From: Gonocerus acuteangulatus
Taxonomy: Eukaryota; Arthropoda; Insecta; Hemiptera; Coreidae
Length of the DNA: 64,000 nt
Reading direction: 5' to 3'
Assembly: GCA_946811695.1 (NCBI GenBank)
Contig: OX328132.1
Coordinates: 54,571,359-54,635,358, forward strand
Numbering within the stretch: the first letter of the stretch is position 1; each line of letters starts with the position of its first letter. Both the position numbers and the translations under genes were made by a program. The notes under the pieces were generated by a model, which worked only from the letters and a program-made list of their open reading frames with translations, searched no databases and was not told where the DNA came from. This document shows positions 21,132 through 31,934 of the stretch, one piece after another.

Positions 21132-21230
21132 CAATGTCCCCGGAGCACCTGAACTAAGCACCTTTGCTTTGTCCATTTTTTCTTTATTTTTATTTCAGGT
21201 GCTCCGACTGCCGGGGACATTAGAACATTC
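21132..21230. repeat. Inverted pair of related SINE-tail fragments
   Basis: AATGTCCCCGGAGCACCTGAA (21133-21153) on the plus strand faces TTCAGGTGCTCCGACTGCCG...GGACATTAG (21194-21222). The right piece, on the minus strand, reads TAATGTCCCCGGCAGTCGG-AGCACC plus an A-rich tail, a hairpin-tail relative cut at its 5' side. Confidence 0.6.
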
Positions 21231-21344
21231 TTAATAGATTCTTATTTCAAAGGAAAGTAAAACTTGCATGGGACTCTATGTCAAGACAAGGCCCTGCCTG
21301 CGGAAGGCTCTCGGAGGTGAAGGTTGTAATGATATCAAGTGCTC

Positions 21345-21375
21345 CTGAAGAGGCGTCAAAGAGACAAGAAATATG
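21345..21375 (+). other. CTGAAGA-stem-GAAA motif, degenerate
   Basis: CTGAAGA (21345-21351), GTC/GAC around AAAGA, then GAAATATG. It is close to the motif at 9541 (CTGAAGAGG... GAAACATGTAG). Confidence 0.35.
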
Positions 21376-21763
21376 TAGAGTACAGCACTAAAGGACTATA
21401 AAGGAGTGGTGAAGATTGTGGTGTAGCTATTGAAATTTGACCTTCTGCCAGAAATAAATCTATTGTGATAAATAGGATCACTACCTTATAACATAACATC
21501 AAGAGTATGGTCCTACAGGTGTAAAATTGTTAGCAAAGTTGTTTGTACAGAGAAGACTTATTTGCAAATTATGGAGACTTCATATAATTTTATTACTTCA
21601 ATTCAACGTTTCGGACTACTTGTCCATCTTCAGGTATGATAGAACATACATTATATTTTTATTTATAAGTTTAACATGACTGTATTAAAGTTAAACTTGA
21701 CTGTATTTATTGAAAGGACACTGTGAGTGTGAAAATGAGCTAATTATATTAAAATTATAATGT

Positions 21764-21778
21764 ATTAATTGTTTGAAT
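21764..21778 (+). repeat. Target-site duplication of the Jockey-like LINE, 5' copy
   Basis: ATTAATTGTTTGAAT, repeated exactly at 23014-23028 after the poly-A tail. Confidence 0.95.
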
Positions 21779-22830
21779 CTCCCGGTTATGACCTTATCAC
21801 CGCCACAATTCTCAAAAACCTCCCTAAGAAGGCCATTTTATTCCTTACATACCTATACAACTCAATCCTAAGAACAACCCATTTCCCGAATCCCTGGAAA
21901 CATTCAGTCGTCATCGTAATCCCCAAACCCTTCAAATCTCCCGATTCCCCATCTTCCTATCGGCCCATCAGCCTTCTGCCATTAATGTCCAAAATATTCG
22001 AAAAACTCCTTTACAAAAGAATCCTTCCCATCATAGAATCCTCAAAGAAAATTCCCAACCATCAATCTGGTTTCCGTTTCCACCACTCCACTATTCAACA
22101 ATCGTTCCGTGTCGTAGACGCAATATCCTCCTCGCTTGAACGTAAGAGTTTTTGCACGAGTGCCTTTCTCGACGTTGCTCAAGCGTTCGATCGGGTTTGG
22201 CACCCGCGATTACTTTACAAAGTAAAGCTAATTCTCCCCCACACCTATTTTCTTGTCCTGAAATCCTACCTGTCAAATAGATCCTTCCAAGTAAAACAAG
22301 GCTTTTTTACTCTTTCCCCGACCTGCTCCATAAATGCTGGTGTCCCTCAAGGGAGTATTATTGGTCCCCTCCTTTTCCTTCTTCACACTGCGGATATCCC
22401 ACCCACCCCCAAACCCTACTAACCACATATGCTGATGACACAGCCATCCTGTCAACTTCCCCTGACCCTTCAGTAGCATCCCAATACCTGCAGGAACATC
22501 TTTCCGCCATACAACGTTGGAGTGAAAGGTGGAGAATACAGATCAACACAGAAAAATGTAAACAGGTGACATTCACTCTTAACCGGAGATCATTCCCTCC
22601 GGTCTACATTAAAGGCACTCCACTACCAGAATCAAACGAGGTTCGATATCTAGGATTATACCTTGACAGCCGACTGACATGGAACCCTCACACAAGACTG
22701 AAAAGACAAGAACTGAACAAAAGATACGGACTACTAAACGGCTCCTTGGACCTTCATCTAAATTATCAATATAGAACAAACTAACGATATACAAAACAAT
22801 CATTCGACCAATTACTCACCTGACCTTGTC
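21779..22830 (+). pseudogene. Jockey-type reverse transcriptase remnant
   Basis: Frame one (21779-22422) reads from SPGYDLITATILKNLP through SYRPISLLPLMSKIFEKLL, GFRFHHST, the motif A block FLDVAQAFDRVWH (catalytic Asp) and the motif B block NAGVPQGSIIGPLLF. A one-base slip near 22405-22420, in a C-rich run, moves the next part to another frame: TTYADDTAILS (motif C, YADD at 22428-22439), then the thumb QRWSERWRIQINTEKCKQ and RYLGLYLDSRLTWNPH. A second slip near 22755 leads to SSKLSI-stop-NKLTIYKTIIRPI, after which the C-terminal region is deleted. The fragment at 56167 supplies the block missing here. It cannot encode an active enzyme. Confidence 0.92.
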
Positions 22831-23013
22831 ATAATAATTTTAATATTTATTTAGACTGTCCCGGAAGTGCCAACAATGGTTTTTTTATTATTTTTTATTT
22901 TACCGTTTTGATCGATTTATACATAGCATATATCTGTATCAACTAACTTGATTATTGTACTTACATGACTTGTACAGATTTCAAATAAACAAATTAAATA
23001 AAAAAAAAAAAAA
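21779..23013 (+). mobile_element. 5'-truncated Jockey-like LINE with poly-A tail
   Basis: A 1.23-kb insertion between exact 15-bp target duplications. It begins inside the reverse transcriptase, carries a broken ORF2, a 3' untranslated stretch and an AT-rich end with AAATAAAC just before a poly-A run (23000-23014). 5' truncation, target duplication and poly-A together show target-primed reverse transcription. It inserted into the spacer of an older foldback element. Confidence 0.93.
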
Positions 23014-23403
23014 ATTAATTGTTTGAATATGAGTACAATATCTTGGTTAATGGTAAACAATATAACACTGTTTTACAAGTTATGGCTGCAGTATCTAATA
23101 ATAAATGTACTGTTTTAGTCCTGAAGATAGTAGTCCGTAACGTTGAATTGAAATAATAAAGTTTTATGAGAATTCTTCATCTTTAATTGTATTATTAGTT
23201 AATACCCTTCATCATTTCATCAGAACATTTTATTAGTATTTTCTGAATTCATCGAGGATGCAGTAATATTGTAAACAATTGTAACAAATATTATTAATAT
23301 TACAAGTATATATAAGATGAAATTGGTTGTGGAAGAGAGTAGGATTTATGGAGAAGTGGTTGTGGTGGAAAGGGGCTAGACCTGCTGGGAATAATTGGAT
23401 TTT

Positions 23404-23417
23404 ATTAGCATACATTA
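23404..23417. repeat. G-run
   Basis: A run of about 12 G bases followed by GTGGGTTGG. Unremarkable except for slippage potential. Confidence 0.8.
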
Positions 23418-23669
23418 TGACGGGGGGGGGGGGGTGGGTTGGAAGTTTGCTAAGTATTCCTTATCGACAACACATCCTCTCTCGCCTTATTCAAAGCCGA
23501 CTTCTTAAACACCATATGCTTCCAATCTAGAGTTCAACAATGTATCTCAAACGAAAACCTTCATTTAAAACCTTATTCTCTCTCTCCTGGAAGCAATTGT
23601 ATTCAAGCGTGTTTCCTCCTCACCATCAAGAGGAAACCTCACAATGGGGTCGTTCTATTCCGGGAACGG

Positions 23670-24322
23670 CGCAGTGGGGCCAAACGACCTTCCGTGTTTC
23701 AAAAAAGGCTACAGCCTCCAAATCGTAACCGATTTCAATGCATTTTTTAAAAAATGAAAGCCAATAAAATTTAGAACAACTTAGATTTTTTTTTTGTTCC
23801 CCCTGATTATTAAAGTACGTATAAATAATTCACAAACTCTTAAAATTGAACATAAAATAATATTATATTTTTCATCTAACTTAATATCAGCACTAACATC
23901 GATGAAATTAAACATTTAAATCCTGATTACACTTGGAAAAAATCAAAATCTATTTTTAAATCATTCAAAAATCATATTATTTTAATTAATCTCATTGTTG
24001 AATTAAGATAAATTTACTTTTTGAAGATGTCGGTCTGCTTTTTTCCAAGTCTAATCAGGTTTTGAATGTTTAATTTCAACGATATCAATGCTGATATTAA
24101 GTTAGATGAAAAATATAATATTATTTTATGTTCAATTTTAAAAGTTTGTGAATTATATACACGTTCTTTAATTATCAAGGGAAACAAGAAACAAACATCT
24201 GGCCAGACAAAGTTCTTCTAAATTTTATTATCCTTCATTTTAAAAAAAATGCATTGAAATCGGTTAAGATTTGGAGGCTGTAGCCTTTTTTGAAACACGA
24301 AAAGTCGTTTGGCCCCACTGTG
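23670..24322. mobile_element. Foldback element with 280-bp inverted arms, GTGGGGCCAAAC ends
   Basis: The left arm (23670-23945) starts CGCAGTGGGGCCAAACGAC. The right arm (24041-24322) is its inverted copy and ends at CCCCACTGTG. The arms share CGTGTTTC, AAAAAAGGCTACAGCCTCC and so on, with small differences and one extra stretch in the right arm (about 24178-24215). The spacer is about 95 bp. The outermost right bases read CACAGTG inward. The flanks CGGCG and TGGCG suggest a possible 5-bp target duplication. No coding capacity. CACWGTG-like ends with 5-bp GC-rich targets would fit Transib; this is only a hypothesis. Confidence 0.8.
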
Positions 24323-24324
24323 TG

Positions 24325-24670
24325 GCGGCACCTCAGCCCGAATCCCTATGCCAAAATCATTGGTATTCTAATGATGCATAGAAAAGCGTCAGGGAAATAA
24401 AATGAATTGCAAAGATGCTTAAGCACAGAAGTAACATTATGTTTTTGTAACCCACTTTTTAATAAATAAGTTAAATTAAAAATTAACCCCTTGTGTCTAT
24501 AGTGTCTGACAGACAAGAGAGAAGTTTCAGTGAAGTATGTTGGCAGCAGTGATCATCTAGAATCTAGATTTAATCTGTTAATTTTTTGATTTACTCTCAA
24601 CTAATTCTGTAAAAAACTACTGATCAATGTGTTACTTAAAAAATGGTTTTACTGTTTTAAAATAATACTG
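24325..24670. other. Unassigned AT-rich sequence
   Basis: No gene or known repeat recognised. Confidence 0.5.
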
Positions 24671-24673
24671 AAA

Positions 24674-24768
24674 TAATTTATATAATAAGATAGCTGGCTA
24701 TTTGTTTATTTAGCTCAAACTAATTTATATAATAAGATAGCTAGATATTTGGTTATATAGCTCAAAAT
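24674..24768. repeat. 47-bp tandem duplication
   Basis: TAATTTATATAATAAGATAG starts at 24674 and again at 24721; both units end in TAGCTCAAA. Two units, about five differences. Confidence 0.9.
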
Positions 24769-24848
24769 TGTTATTTAAAAAATTGATTTAAAATTTTGCT
24801 TACTGTTTCGATTAGTCTTGTTAGTAATTATGCATATTTATTTTTTAT

Positions 24849-24890
24849 CTGAAGAAGACTGCCAAAGAGTATGCCGGGACGTTCGAAATA
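24849..24890 (+). other. CTGAAGA motif, degenerate
   Basis: CTGAAGAAGACTGCC ... TGCCGGGACGTTCGAAATA. It has the same layout as the other CTGANGA loci, but GAAAC has become GGGAC. Confidence 0.3.
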
Positions 24891-24913
24891 CAGATTCTTC
24901 TAGAAATCTTAAG

Positions 24914-25105
24914 CCATTCCAATCCAAAATCCTACTAAATATTCCTTTTGTCCAAGATATAATCCCTATCCGCTTCTCATCTTTCCATAGTAAATTGATT
25001 AATCATCCTAATCCTGTGGCCCAATCCTTATCCAGCACCAATCATCCTTCCTCTCCACCCAGACGTCTTCATAGGAAGTGGCCCCGGGATCTACTAAGGC
25101 AGTGA
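24914..25105 (+). pseudogene. Jockey-like ORF2 C-terminus
   Basis: PFQSKILLNIPFVQDIIPIR followed by NHPNPVAQSLSS and RRLHRKWPRDLLRQ-stop. It parallels IQSKILRK...NIPFIQSLAKSVYQKF...HPNPLINSL...RRLKRRWPRDNLL at 56167-56529, but the block between SKILR and NIPF is missing, an internal deletion. The terminal K-R-x-WPRD-LL is the diagnostic end of this LINE group. Confidence 0.85.
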
Positions 25106-25438
25106 AGTGTCGTGAAGTGCTCAAAAGTCAGTGTGATTGTAATAATGATAATTGAGAGTGATATCGATGGATATCTTCTCTCCTCGTGATATCACAGGCC
25201 ACGCCTCATTCGCCTCCAATCCTCCCTGCTAGTCGCAGGGTGTGGTTGGATGGCGTAAGGTAACTACAGGTCATCCTAGAATCCTTCCTAAAGGAAGGTA
25301 TTCGGTTGACAACTGGTGGCACCTGAGGCGTGGTCAAGCTATACCTATACCTATGTCCAATTACATAATACATATACTGTAGATTGTAATATTTCTGTAA
25401 ATAAAAAACAAAGAATTAAAAAAAAAAAAAAAAAAAAA
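24914..25438 (+). mobile_element. Second Jockey-like LINE 3' end, with target duplication
   Basis: AAATCTTAAG precedes the element (24904-24913) and follows its poly-A (25439-25448). The insert is ORF2 C-terminus, a 3' untranslated region of about 330 bp, an AATAAA-like signal near 25400 and a poly-A run (about 25419-25440). The 3' untranslated region has no recognisable match to the tail hairpin of the SINEs here. Confidence 0.88.
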
Positions 25439-25449
25439 AAATCTTAAGG

Positions 25450-26690
25450 CTGAGGGATTTAGAACGCGATTCAAGGATCGTCACGGTGGTCCGTAAGAAG
25501 GGGACATAAAGGGGACATTAATTTAAATAAAGAATATACATTCAACTAGCAAGATATAATTCATGTATTTTTTTGTTGAAACAACATAACCTCAAAACAT
25601 TTGATTTTCAATGAATAATTCAGTTTCTTCACTCATTTTAGCTCGCGATAAATCTGTAATTTTTTTTTGCAACCGGCCGGCAAAGCGATAAAGACAAGCT
25701 CGCATCGACAGATCGTCCTTTGTTTGACGGAGCTAATGAAATTCTGTTTAAAACATGTAGATCGCCTCAGTCAGATATCGCTGCCCGCCTCGTTCTGTTT
25801 TCCCGAGCTTTTAGCTTTTCTTTTAGCCAAATACCAACCAAATCCTTGACTTGTTAAAATTGCTTCCATTTCGGTAAGGTTAGCCTCGACTGGGTTCCTG
25901 GGATATTGATTCGGACTAGGCTTAAGGTGAAGCGACATTATCCCTGCTTAGCCCTAAGATAGCTCGGAGGAAAGGGAGATTAAAGCATTTAGAAAAGTGT
26001 GGTTAGGTCACTTGGTAGTCATAGGACCGGACCTTCGTTAGAGCTGGACTTGTCCTCTCTCTAATACGCCCTACTCTCTGATAGGAATTTTAAAACAAGT
26101 CGTTAAATGCAAAGTGGGCCGTCGCTAATCCTCCCACACGTTTCTCTGTTTAGATTTTTTACCGCCTCCTAGGAACCACCCCCTCCCCCCTTCCACGACA
26201 TCCTCCTCCTATTCCCCTCCTCCCTAACTCTACCTCCTTAATGCTTCCTTCCCTTGGTCACCACCCGCTCCCCATCCTCTCTTAGCTTTACCCTTACTTT
26301 TAAATACCATGCTTTCCCTTCCTTTTTTTTCTGTCTTAATTTTCATTTTAAGCGCTCTTGTTCTGATGTTTTTGACAATAGTTTTTTTAAATAAATACTC
26401 TCCCATTTAAAAGATATCAAAATCTTATATAAAATATAAAATCAAAATTGCGTTAACCTAGATCAAATAGCTGTCCCTATATTATTATACAAATTATTTA
26501 AATATTGCTATTTTTACTTAAGATATTTAAAATTACCTAAAAATGTATCTTAAATTTGTATTAGGCCTATCAATAGGTTCTTGCGCATGCATTGAATTCT
26601 CCATGGCTTCACGGATGGCTCCAACACACAGTAAAAGGAGTTTGGAGTGTGGGTGGCAAGCAGAAGAGAAATGAAGATCTCGATCCCGTA
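25450..26690. other. Unassigned sequence, part C/T-rich
   Basis: No gene recognised. 26155-26340 is pyrimidine-rich (CTCCTCCT-type). 25660-25850 is an open frame of 60 codons without known motif. The rest is AT-rich. Confidence 0.5.
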
Positions 26691-26694
26691 AAGC

Positions 26695-26830
26695 AGGCCT
26701 GAACAGTCCGCCTGAAAGCCGGTCGCCTGAACGTGTATTTATCCTGGCGGCCTGAACAGTCTTAACTGACTGACCTGCCGGAATACATACACATTCAGGC
26801 GACCGGCTTTCAGGCGAACTGTTCAGGCCT
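26695..26830. repeat. GC-rich foldback, 44-bp arms
   Basis: The left arm (26695-26738) and right arm (26787-26830) are inverted with 2 mismatches in 44. The unit is built of GCCTGAA repeats (AGGCCTGAACAGT, CGCCTGAAAGCCGGTCGCC). The 48-bp spacer contains another GCGGCCTGAACAGT. Outer ends are AGGCCT/AGGCCT. No coding. Confidence 0.93.
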
Positions 26831-27029
26831 AACTGAGATGCCAGCCTGGCCGTGTGTGGACTGCTTTACAAATTTCTCTACGGGTTTCCAGGTATAAGTC
26901 ATTGGTATTATGAAACGTGCAGAGATGTTGCTGCAAAGTGACACTTCTCGTACGAAATTCAATATATGTATACACTGATAGTCCGGCAGCAATATCAGCT
27001 ATCGAGGGCAGCTGTATCAGGTTCAAGAT

Positions 27030-27180
27030 TGTATATGAATGCTAGAATGCGCTAGATCACACAGCATAAGAAACCATGTTGAGCTACAGTGGGTACCAGG
27101 TCACTCAGATATACTCGGAAATGATAAAACAGGCCAACTGGGGCAAAATTACTCCTCTGTGGTCCAGCACTAGCCTTTAA
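27030..27180 (+). pseudogene. LINE RNase H fragment
   Basis: ARSHSIRNHVELQWVPGHSD then ILGNDKTGQLGQ matches the last catalytic block of LINE-encoded RNase H (V-x-L-x-WVPGH-x-x-I-x-GN-(E/D)-x-A/T-D). A stop (VVQH*) follows after 18 more codons. It is short but specific to RNase H-bearing LINEs of the I/R1/Jockey groups. Confidence 0.6.
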
Positions 27181-27461
27181 AAGGAATTATTAGTGGCTAA
27201 AAAGACATTCAATGCGTTTCCTAAGTAAGATAGATAAGAAACGAACAAAGAAAATATAGTCTCTACATGGGAAGGCTATGAGGGAGACTATTGCTCTTTA
27301 GACAGTTCATGCAAGGATAAATTCTAAACAGAATGTGCTATATGTTCTTTCAGATTTATTTGCATCAAAACCAGATTGTTTCTACAGGAATGAAATTTAA
27401 AAGCTAGAAGTAAGAATGGGAGAAATTGTAGATTGTGAAAAAAATGATAGATTAAAATGTT

Positions 27462-27640
27462 GGGGTCCCCCCGTGGCCTAGTGGCTAACAACTTTGTTTC
27501 TCATGCTGGGAGATGGTGGGTTCGATTCCCACCGGTGGGAGAAATTTTGTCATCTCTTGGCTCGTTGAGAACATTCCTCGCTGCCCCTGGGATGTCGGTG
27601 CTAATGGCCCAGATTTTGATGCGCCGTAAGAAAAAAAAAA
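27462..27640 (+). mobile_element. tRNA-derived SINE (family 1) with poly-A and target duplication
   Basis: GGGGTCCCCCCGTGGCCTAG (A-box), GGGTTCGATTCCCACC (B-box, about 27519-27534), GGGATGTC, then the tail stem GGTGC (27597-27601) TAATGGCC ... GCGCC (27621-27625) and poly-A. ATTAAAATGT (27451-27460) and ATTAAATTGT (27640-27649) form a 10-bp target duplication with one mismatch. The stem has a G-U pair in place of G-C. Confidence 0.88.
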
Positions 27641-27649
27641 TTAAATTGT

Positions 27650-28240
27650 GCTTTATTTACAATATTTAAAAATTAACTGCATCATTATGCGCTCGAACTT
27701 TTTGACCGACCTAATTCTTATTCAGATATTATAATTTAAAGAAAAGGTAATAATAAACAGTTAACTGCAACCGAAAAGTAATTATTTTCTCCCAACTTTT
27801 GCATTATTTCTAAAATTAGCCTATTTTTTGTGAATCGGCATCGCCTGTGGAGCGAAACCATCGACCCTGGCTTGAAATGTTTTTCGACTGAGATACGAAG
27901 CATGCAGAAATAAAAATAATTATATTTGTCGTACTTTGAATTTTCTTTATCACTAGATTTACCAGACCTGGTACTGGTATAAATGTCAATAACAAAAAAT
28001 ATATTTGTTACTAATATATATATAGTAACATTAAGTTCATTAAATGTATTCTCTACTTATAGCTACAAAAGTCATAACATCATTTAGGAAAGCAAATTAT
28101 ATATGTAGTAGGAATTTTGAATTAAAATTGCACGACCTGTACAAATGACTGGATATGCAATATTATTTGATTGTGTAATTCGATTTAAAAGTAGTTGCAT
28201 AAATGGATATACATGTAAAATTTCAAGTGTATAATTAAAA
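27650..28240. other. Unassigned AT-rich sequence
   Basis: No gene or known repeat seen. Confidence 0.5.
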
Positions 28241-28241
<1 letters not shown>

Positions 28242-28288
<47 letters not shown>

Positions 28289-28290
28289 GT
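28242..28290. repeat. (TA)n microsatellite
   Basis: TA dinucleotides, ending in ACATATGTGTATATG. Confidence 0.97.
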
Positions 28291-28294
28291 GTAT

Positions 28295-29200
28295 ATGTAG
28301 CATTGGCTACAGATGCTCATAAATAAATAAAAAAATATAATTCTTTATATTTTTAAATAAGTTGGACACTAAGAATGTATTTGCATCTAAAATTAACGTG
28401 TGTAGTATGGAAAGTTTTTTGTTTTTGTTGCGGAAACTTGATATTTTTCTTTTAAAGTTATAGGTATTTTTGTAAGAACATTCAATTTATAAAATATTTT
28501 GCTATTAAGTAAATTTAATTACCTGTTGGTTTATCTAAGAAAAACAGGATTTTTGCCTATAAAATGGACCTAAATAATGTACAGAAAGTGGAATTAATCC
28601 CAGATTTTTGTAAAATTGCCCACTCACCAAAGGAAGCTAAACTCTCTGATGGGAACGCGGATGTGTGAGTCACAGAATTCGCCATAATCTCAACGATACA
28701 CATAATATCAGCCTTACCTGATTTGATCTAGGGTCAAGATAACACGGCAGAATTGCGGGCAACCCTCAACGCAGAGAGAAGCGGCGATTTTATATCAATT
28801 GAGTCCCGTTTTGCATAGGATGATTGAGTAGGATTGTTAGGTTGCGTAAAGCGGTATCGGTACCATCTCCTGGGTATTTGTAGCCCGTTTATATAGCTTA
28901 ATTGTCGAGGTAGGCAGGGCAGGATGACTCTACAACTAGGGGGAGGTAAATTACTGATAGAGCGAAAGGCAGTTTAACTAGGATATGCAGATCATTTAAA
29001 GTGGTCCACAGTGGATTGGTGGCCAGTTCTGGCCGCAGTCAGTTCGCTTATCCGTGTCCAACAGATTGCTCAACTAGCCTACAAATACTCTCCCTTCTAG
29101 TGGAGAACTTATTCAATGCGGGCAACAATAGCGCACATATTACATGTAATGTTTGTAAACGCCGTTGGATTTATACTCCGGGTGTCCAAAGCCCTTAAAA
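28295..29200. other. Unassigned sequence
   Basis: AT-rich to 28600, then about 600 bp of more balanced, apparently unique sequence. No frame with a recognisable domain. Confidence 0.5.
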
Positions 29201-29203
29201 CAT

Positions 29204-29370
<167 letters not shown>

Positions 29371-29756
29371 CTCTGACATGGTCTTTGTTGTTAAATGGGT
29401 ACGTGCTAATGATTGACATTAAAAACAATTTTCGTTTTATACCAGAAGTGGACTATTCAGGCCTTCAATTAATTTTGAAAATGGAACATGCCTTTTGCTT
29501 ACAAATTTTTTTTCTAAAAAATAGTAATACAAAATTATAAAATGTCCTAATTAGACAGTGATTTTTAATAATATTTTTGGGTATGAGAAATTCCCGCGCT
29601 ACTTCCGGTATTCATGCTCGAATGTCGATTGCCACGAAAATGAAAGAAATGTTAATTTGAATGAAACTTCATCTTAAATCCGATTTGAAGGTCAACACTT
29701 TAATAAAATATGCACTTTAATAAAAACGTACGGTCTAAGGAACTACCAAGGTGAAT

Positions 29757-29757
<1 letters not shown>

Positions 29758-29788
<31 letters not shown>
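29758..29788. repeat. (GA)n microsatellite
   Basis: About 15 GA units followed by AAAAAAC. Confidence 0.97.
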
Positions 29789-29792
<4 letters not shown>

Positions 29793-29875
29793 AACAAACT
29801 ATCTGACACTTTTTGAAGGACGGACTGTTGTTAAAATGTTTAAGATAATTTTCGTTAACAATCCCTGATTTCGTT

Positions 29876-29879
<4 letters not shown>

Positions 29880-29930
<51 letters not shown>

Positions 29931-29948
29931 TTTATGTATATATACATA

Positions 29949-29998
<50 letters not shown>

Positions 29999-30005
29999 GA
30001 TATAT
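29880..30005. repeat. (TA)n microsatellite
   Basis: Two long TA runs separated by TACATATATTTATGTATATA. Confidence 0.97.
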
Positions 30006-30009
30006 GCAT

Positions 30010-31470
30010 ACAATTACTGTATCGATATTTATGTTTAGCTCTTTTTTTTAACGAGGAAATTGATTTCGCTTTTTGATGCTTACCTACCATTTACCACTAT
30101 TTCTCAACCGTTGTTGATGTATTTAACAAAAAAAGATTATTACAAAAATGCTTGCTTCTGTTAGTATTAATAGTTCCTCTTTTCCAAATGTAATAAAAAA
30201 ACATATTTCTAATTGTTGTAATGTATATTGTGACATTGGATAAATTTGGAACATGCATATAGTTGTTCCGAAGAAAAGGTTAAATATAAATAAATGGTGT
30301 TTCATTGGATTGTAAAAGGGAAATAACATATAAAAAGTGCAACAAAAAGTCAATTAACACAGGCACGCTTGTCTAGTATTTTTCTCGTTTGAATTTTTGA
30401 AAGAACAACTGTCTATCAAGTGCGCTTGTTTAAAAAAATTGTTCTTTCATTTCGGGCAAAGTATTTTTTTGTCAAATTTGATTGAAATTGAGACATTTTA
30501 TTATTTTTGCAGTGTATGCTGAATTAATATTACTTTTAATTCTTCTATAGAACTTTTATCATTGGATGTTATATTATAGAATTGGACACAGGATGTTAAT
30601 AGTCATTGTAATGTCTTCAATTTCGTTTGAGGTAATATGTTTTGTGCCGAGATAGATAAGGAAGGTGCGGTCGGTGGAACTTTGATGACTTGGGGTCACT
30701 AAGGATCTGCTCCTGGGAACTCCCTTCTGGCCCCAATTCATCCTTGTCCCGTTTAATAAAGCTAGCTTCATTCCTTGTAGAGAAGGTCTCTAATCCAATA
30801 AAATCCTCTAGAGTAATGCATCACCTCCTATCTAGCGATGGCAATCAAACTCCCATGGCAGCTAGTCCGATCCGCTTCATCCCCTTCATGAGGTACCATT
30901 ATCCTGGCTCGTCGCCTGTCCTCATATTGGCACCTTGGGCTACATATCACCCCTCTCCTGTTTGTCATCCCTGCCTTCAGCAAAATAAATAGGGCGCTTT
31001 TCCGTCACCGGAATCAGCATCTGCCGTAGTCGGGTTGATTGGTGAGGGACATTATGAAAAAGTGACTTTCAAGGTGGAAAAAAGGCTGTGCCATTTGTTG
31101 TGGTTTAAGGACCGAAAACTTTCCACAAATGTTTTATTTCATGTACAACGTTTTCGGGGACTTTTTCAAAGCTCATGCAAGCATCCTTATTCAGCCAAGA
31201 TTCTATAATAATGCACCCAATAACGTTATACAAGAAATAAAACATCTGTGGAAATGTTGGCCTTTTATCATCACTATAATTGCTATACTATACATTGATC
31301 AAACTAAGATATTTACCTTTGGCGAGGTTTAGTGAACAGGAAGTATTGCAAAAAAAATAGTTTTATCAACGAGCATGAGAGGGTTAGGACTTAATATGCT
31401 GAAGACGTTGGATAAATCTTGTAAAATAAGAGAGGACTATTTAAAAGTATAATAAAAAAAAAAAAAAAAA
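30010..31470. other. Unassigned sequence
   Basis: No gene recognised; AT-rich with a more balanced patch at 30650-31030. A poly-A run (31450-31471) marks the border with the next SINE. Confidence 0.5.
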
Positions 31471-31477
31471 ATGATTC

Positions 31478-31806
31478 CCGTAACAGGCCACGAGGGCTCA
31501 GAGGGGAAGATACTATAGAGGTATCTGATTCATGACCAAACGGCACACTAGGGAGATAGTGTGGTCATTACTATGCTCCGGCCGCCTGATTTTCCCCTTG
31601 CCTTTCAACTGCTAGAGACATTAGCACCAAGGTACCTATTATTAAAAATTATTAAAGGCTGGGTTGGCCTAGGAACGGTCAGGGAGGCCGAATCTAACCC
31701 ATGAACGAAGACACTAGAAGAAAAAATCTTTAGTGCTTGCTCGGGATTTGAACTCAGGTCCTCCAGCTTATTAGTCCAGTGCTCTACCACTGAGCTAACC
31801 TGGCCC
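31478..31806 (-). mobile_element. tRNA-derived SINE (family 2), copy 1
   Basis: Minus strand: GGGCCAGGTTAGCTCAGTGG carries a canonical A-box (TAGCTCAGTGGTAGAGC), and CTGAGTTCAAATCCCGAGC (about 31739-31757) is the B-box. A tRNA-unrelated body follows, containing GGTGCTAATGTCTCTAGCAG, related to the tail-hairpin loop of family 1. Then come GGCGGCCGGAGCAT, CCACACTATCTCCCT and CCTCGTGGCCTGTTACGG. About 330 bp long. The acceptor stem does not close, so it is a SINE and not a tRNA gene. Confidence 0.85.
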
Positions 31807-31934
31807 AAAAATTATAATAATCGTTCTAATTAAACGTTCAAGCGTACATTTAGAAAAGAATAACTCCAGGCAAAATGTGTGATGGTTGAATAGTTTGGCT
31901 CAGATCACTCCTTATGAGGAGGGAAAAAAAATCA

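Larger units (their letters stand above)
21572..23180. mobile_element. Second foldback with hammerhead-core-like ends, split by a LINE
   Basis: The left arm (about 21572-21640) holds, on the minus strand, CTGAAGATGGACAAGTAGTCC then GAAACGTTGAATTGAAGTAA. The right arm (about 23115-23180) holds, on the plus strand, CTGAAGATAGTAGTCCGTAACGTTGAATTGAAATAA. Both then run into TAAA(A/G)TTTTAT. The two ends point outward. Removing the LINE (21779-23028 with one target copy) leaves an element of about 360 bp, close to the size of the foldback at 3823-4160. Confidence 0.65.

Noticed and set aside
31735..31806. True tRNA gene on the minus strand
   Set aside because: A-box and B-box are canonical, but the acceptor arms do not pair and a SINE body follows.
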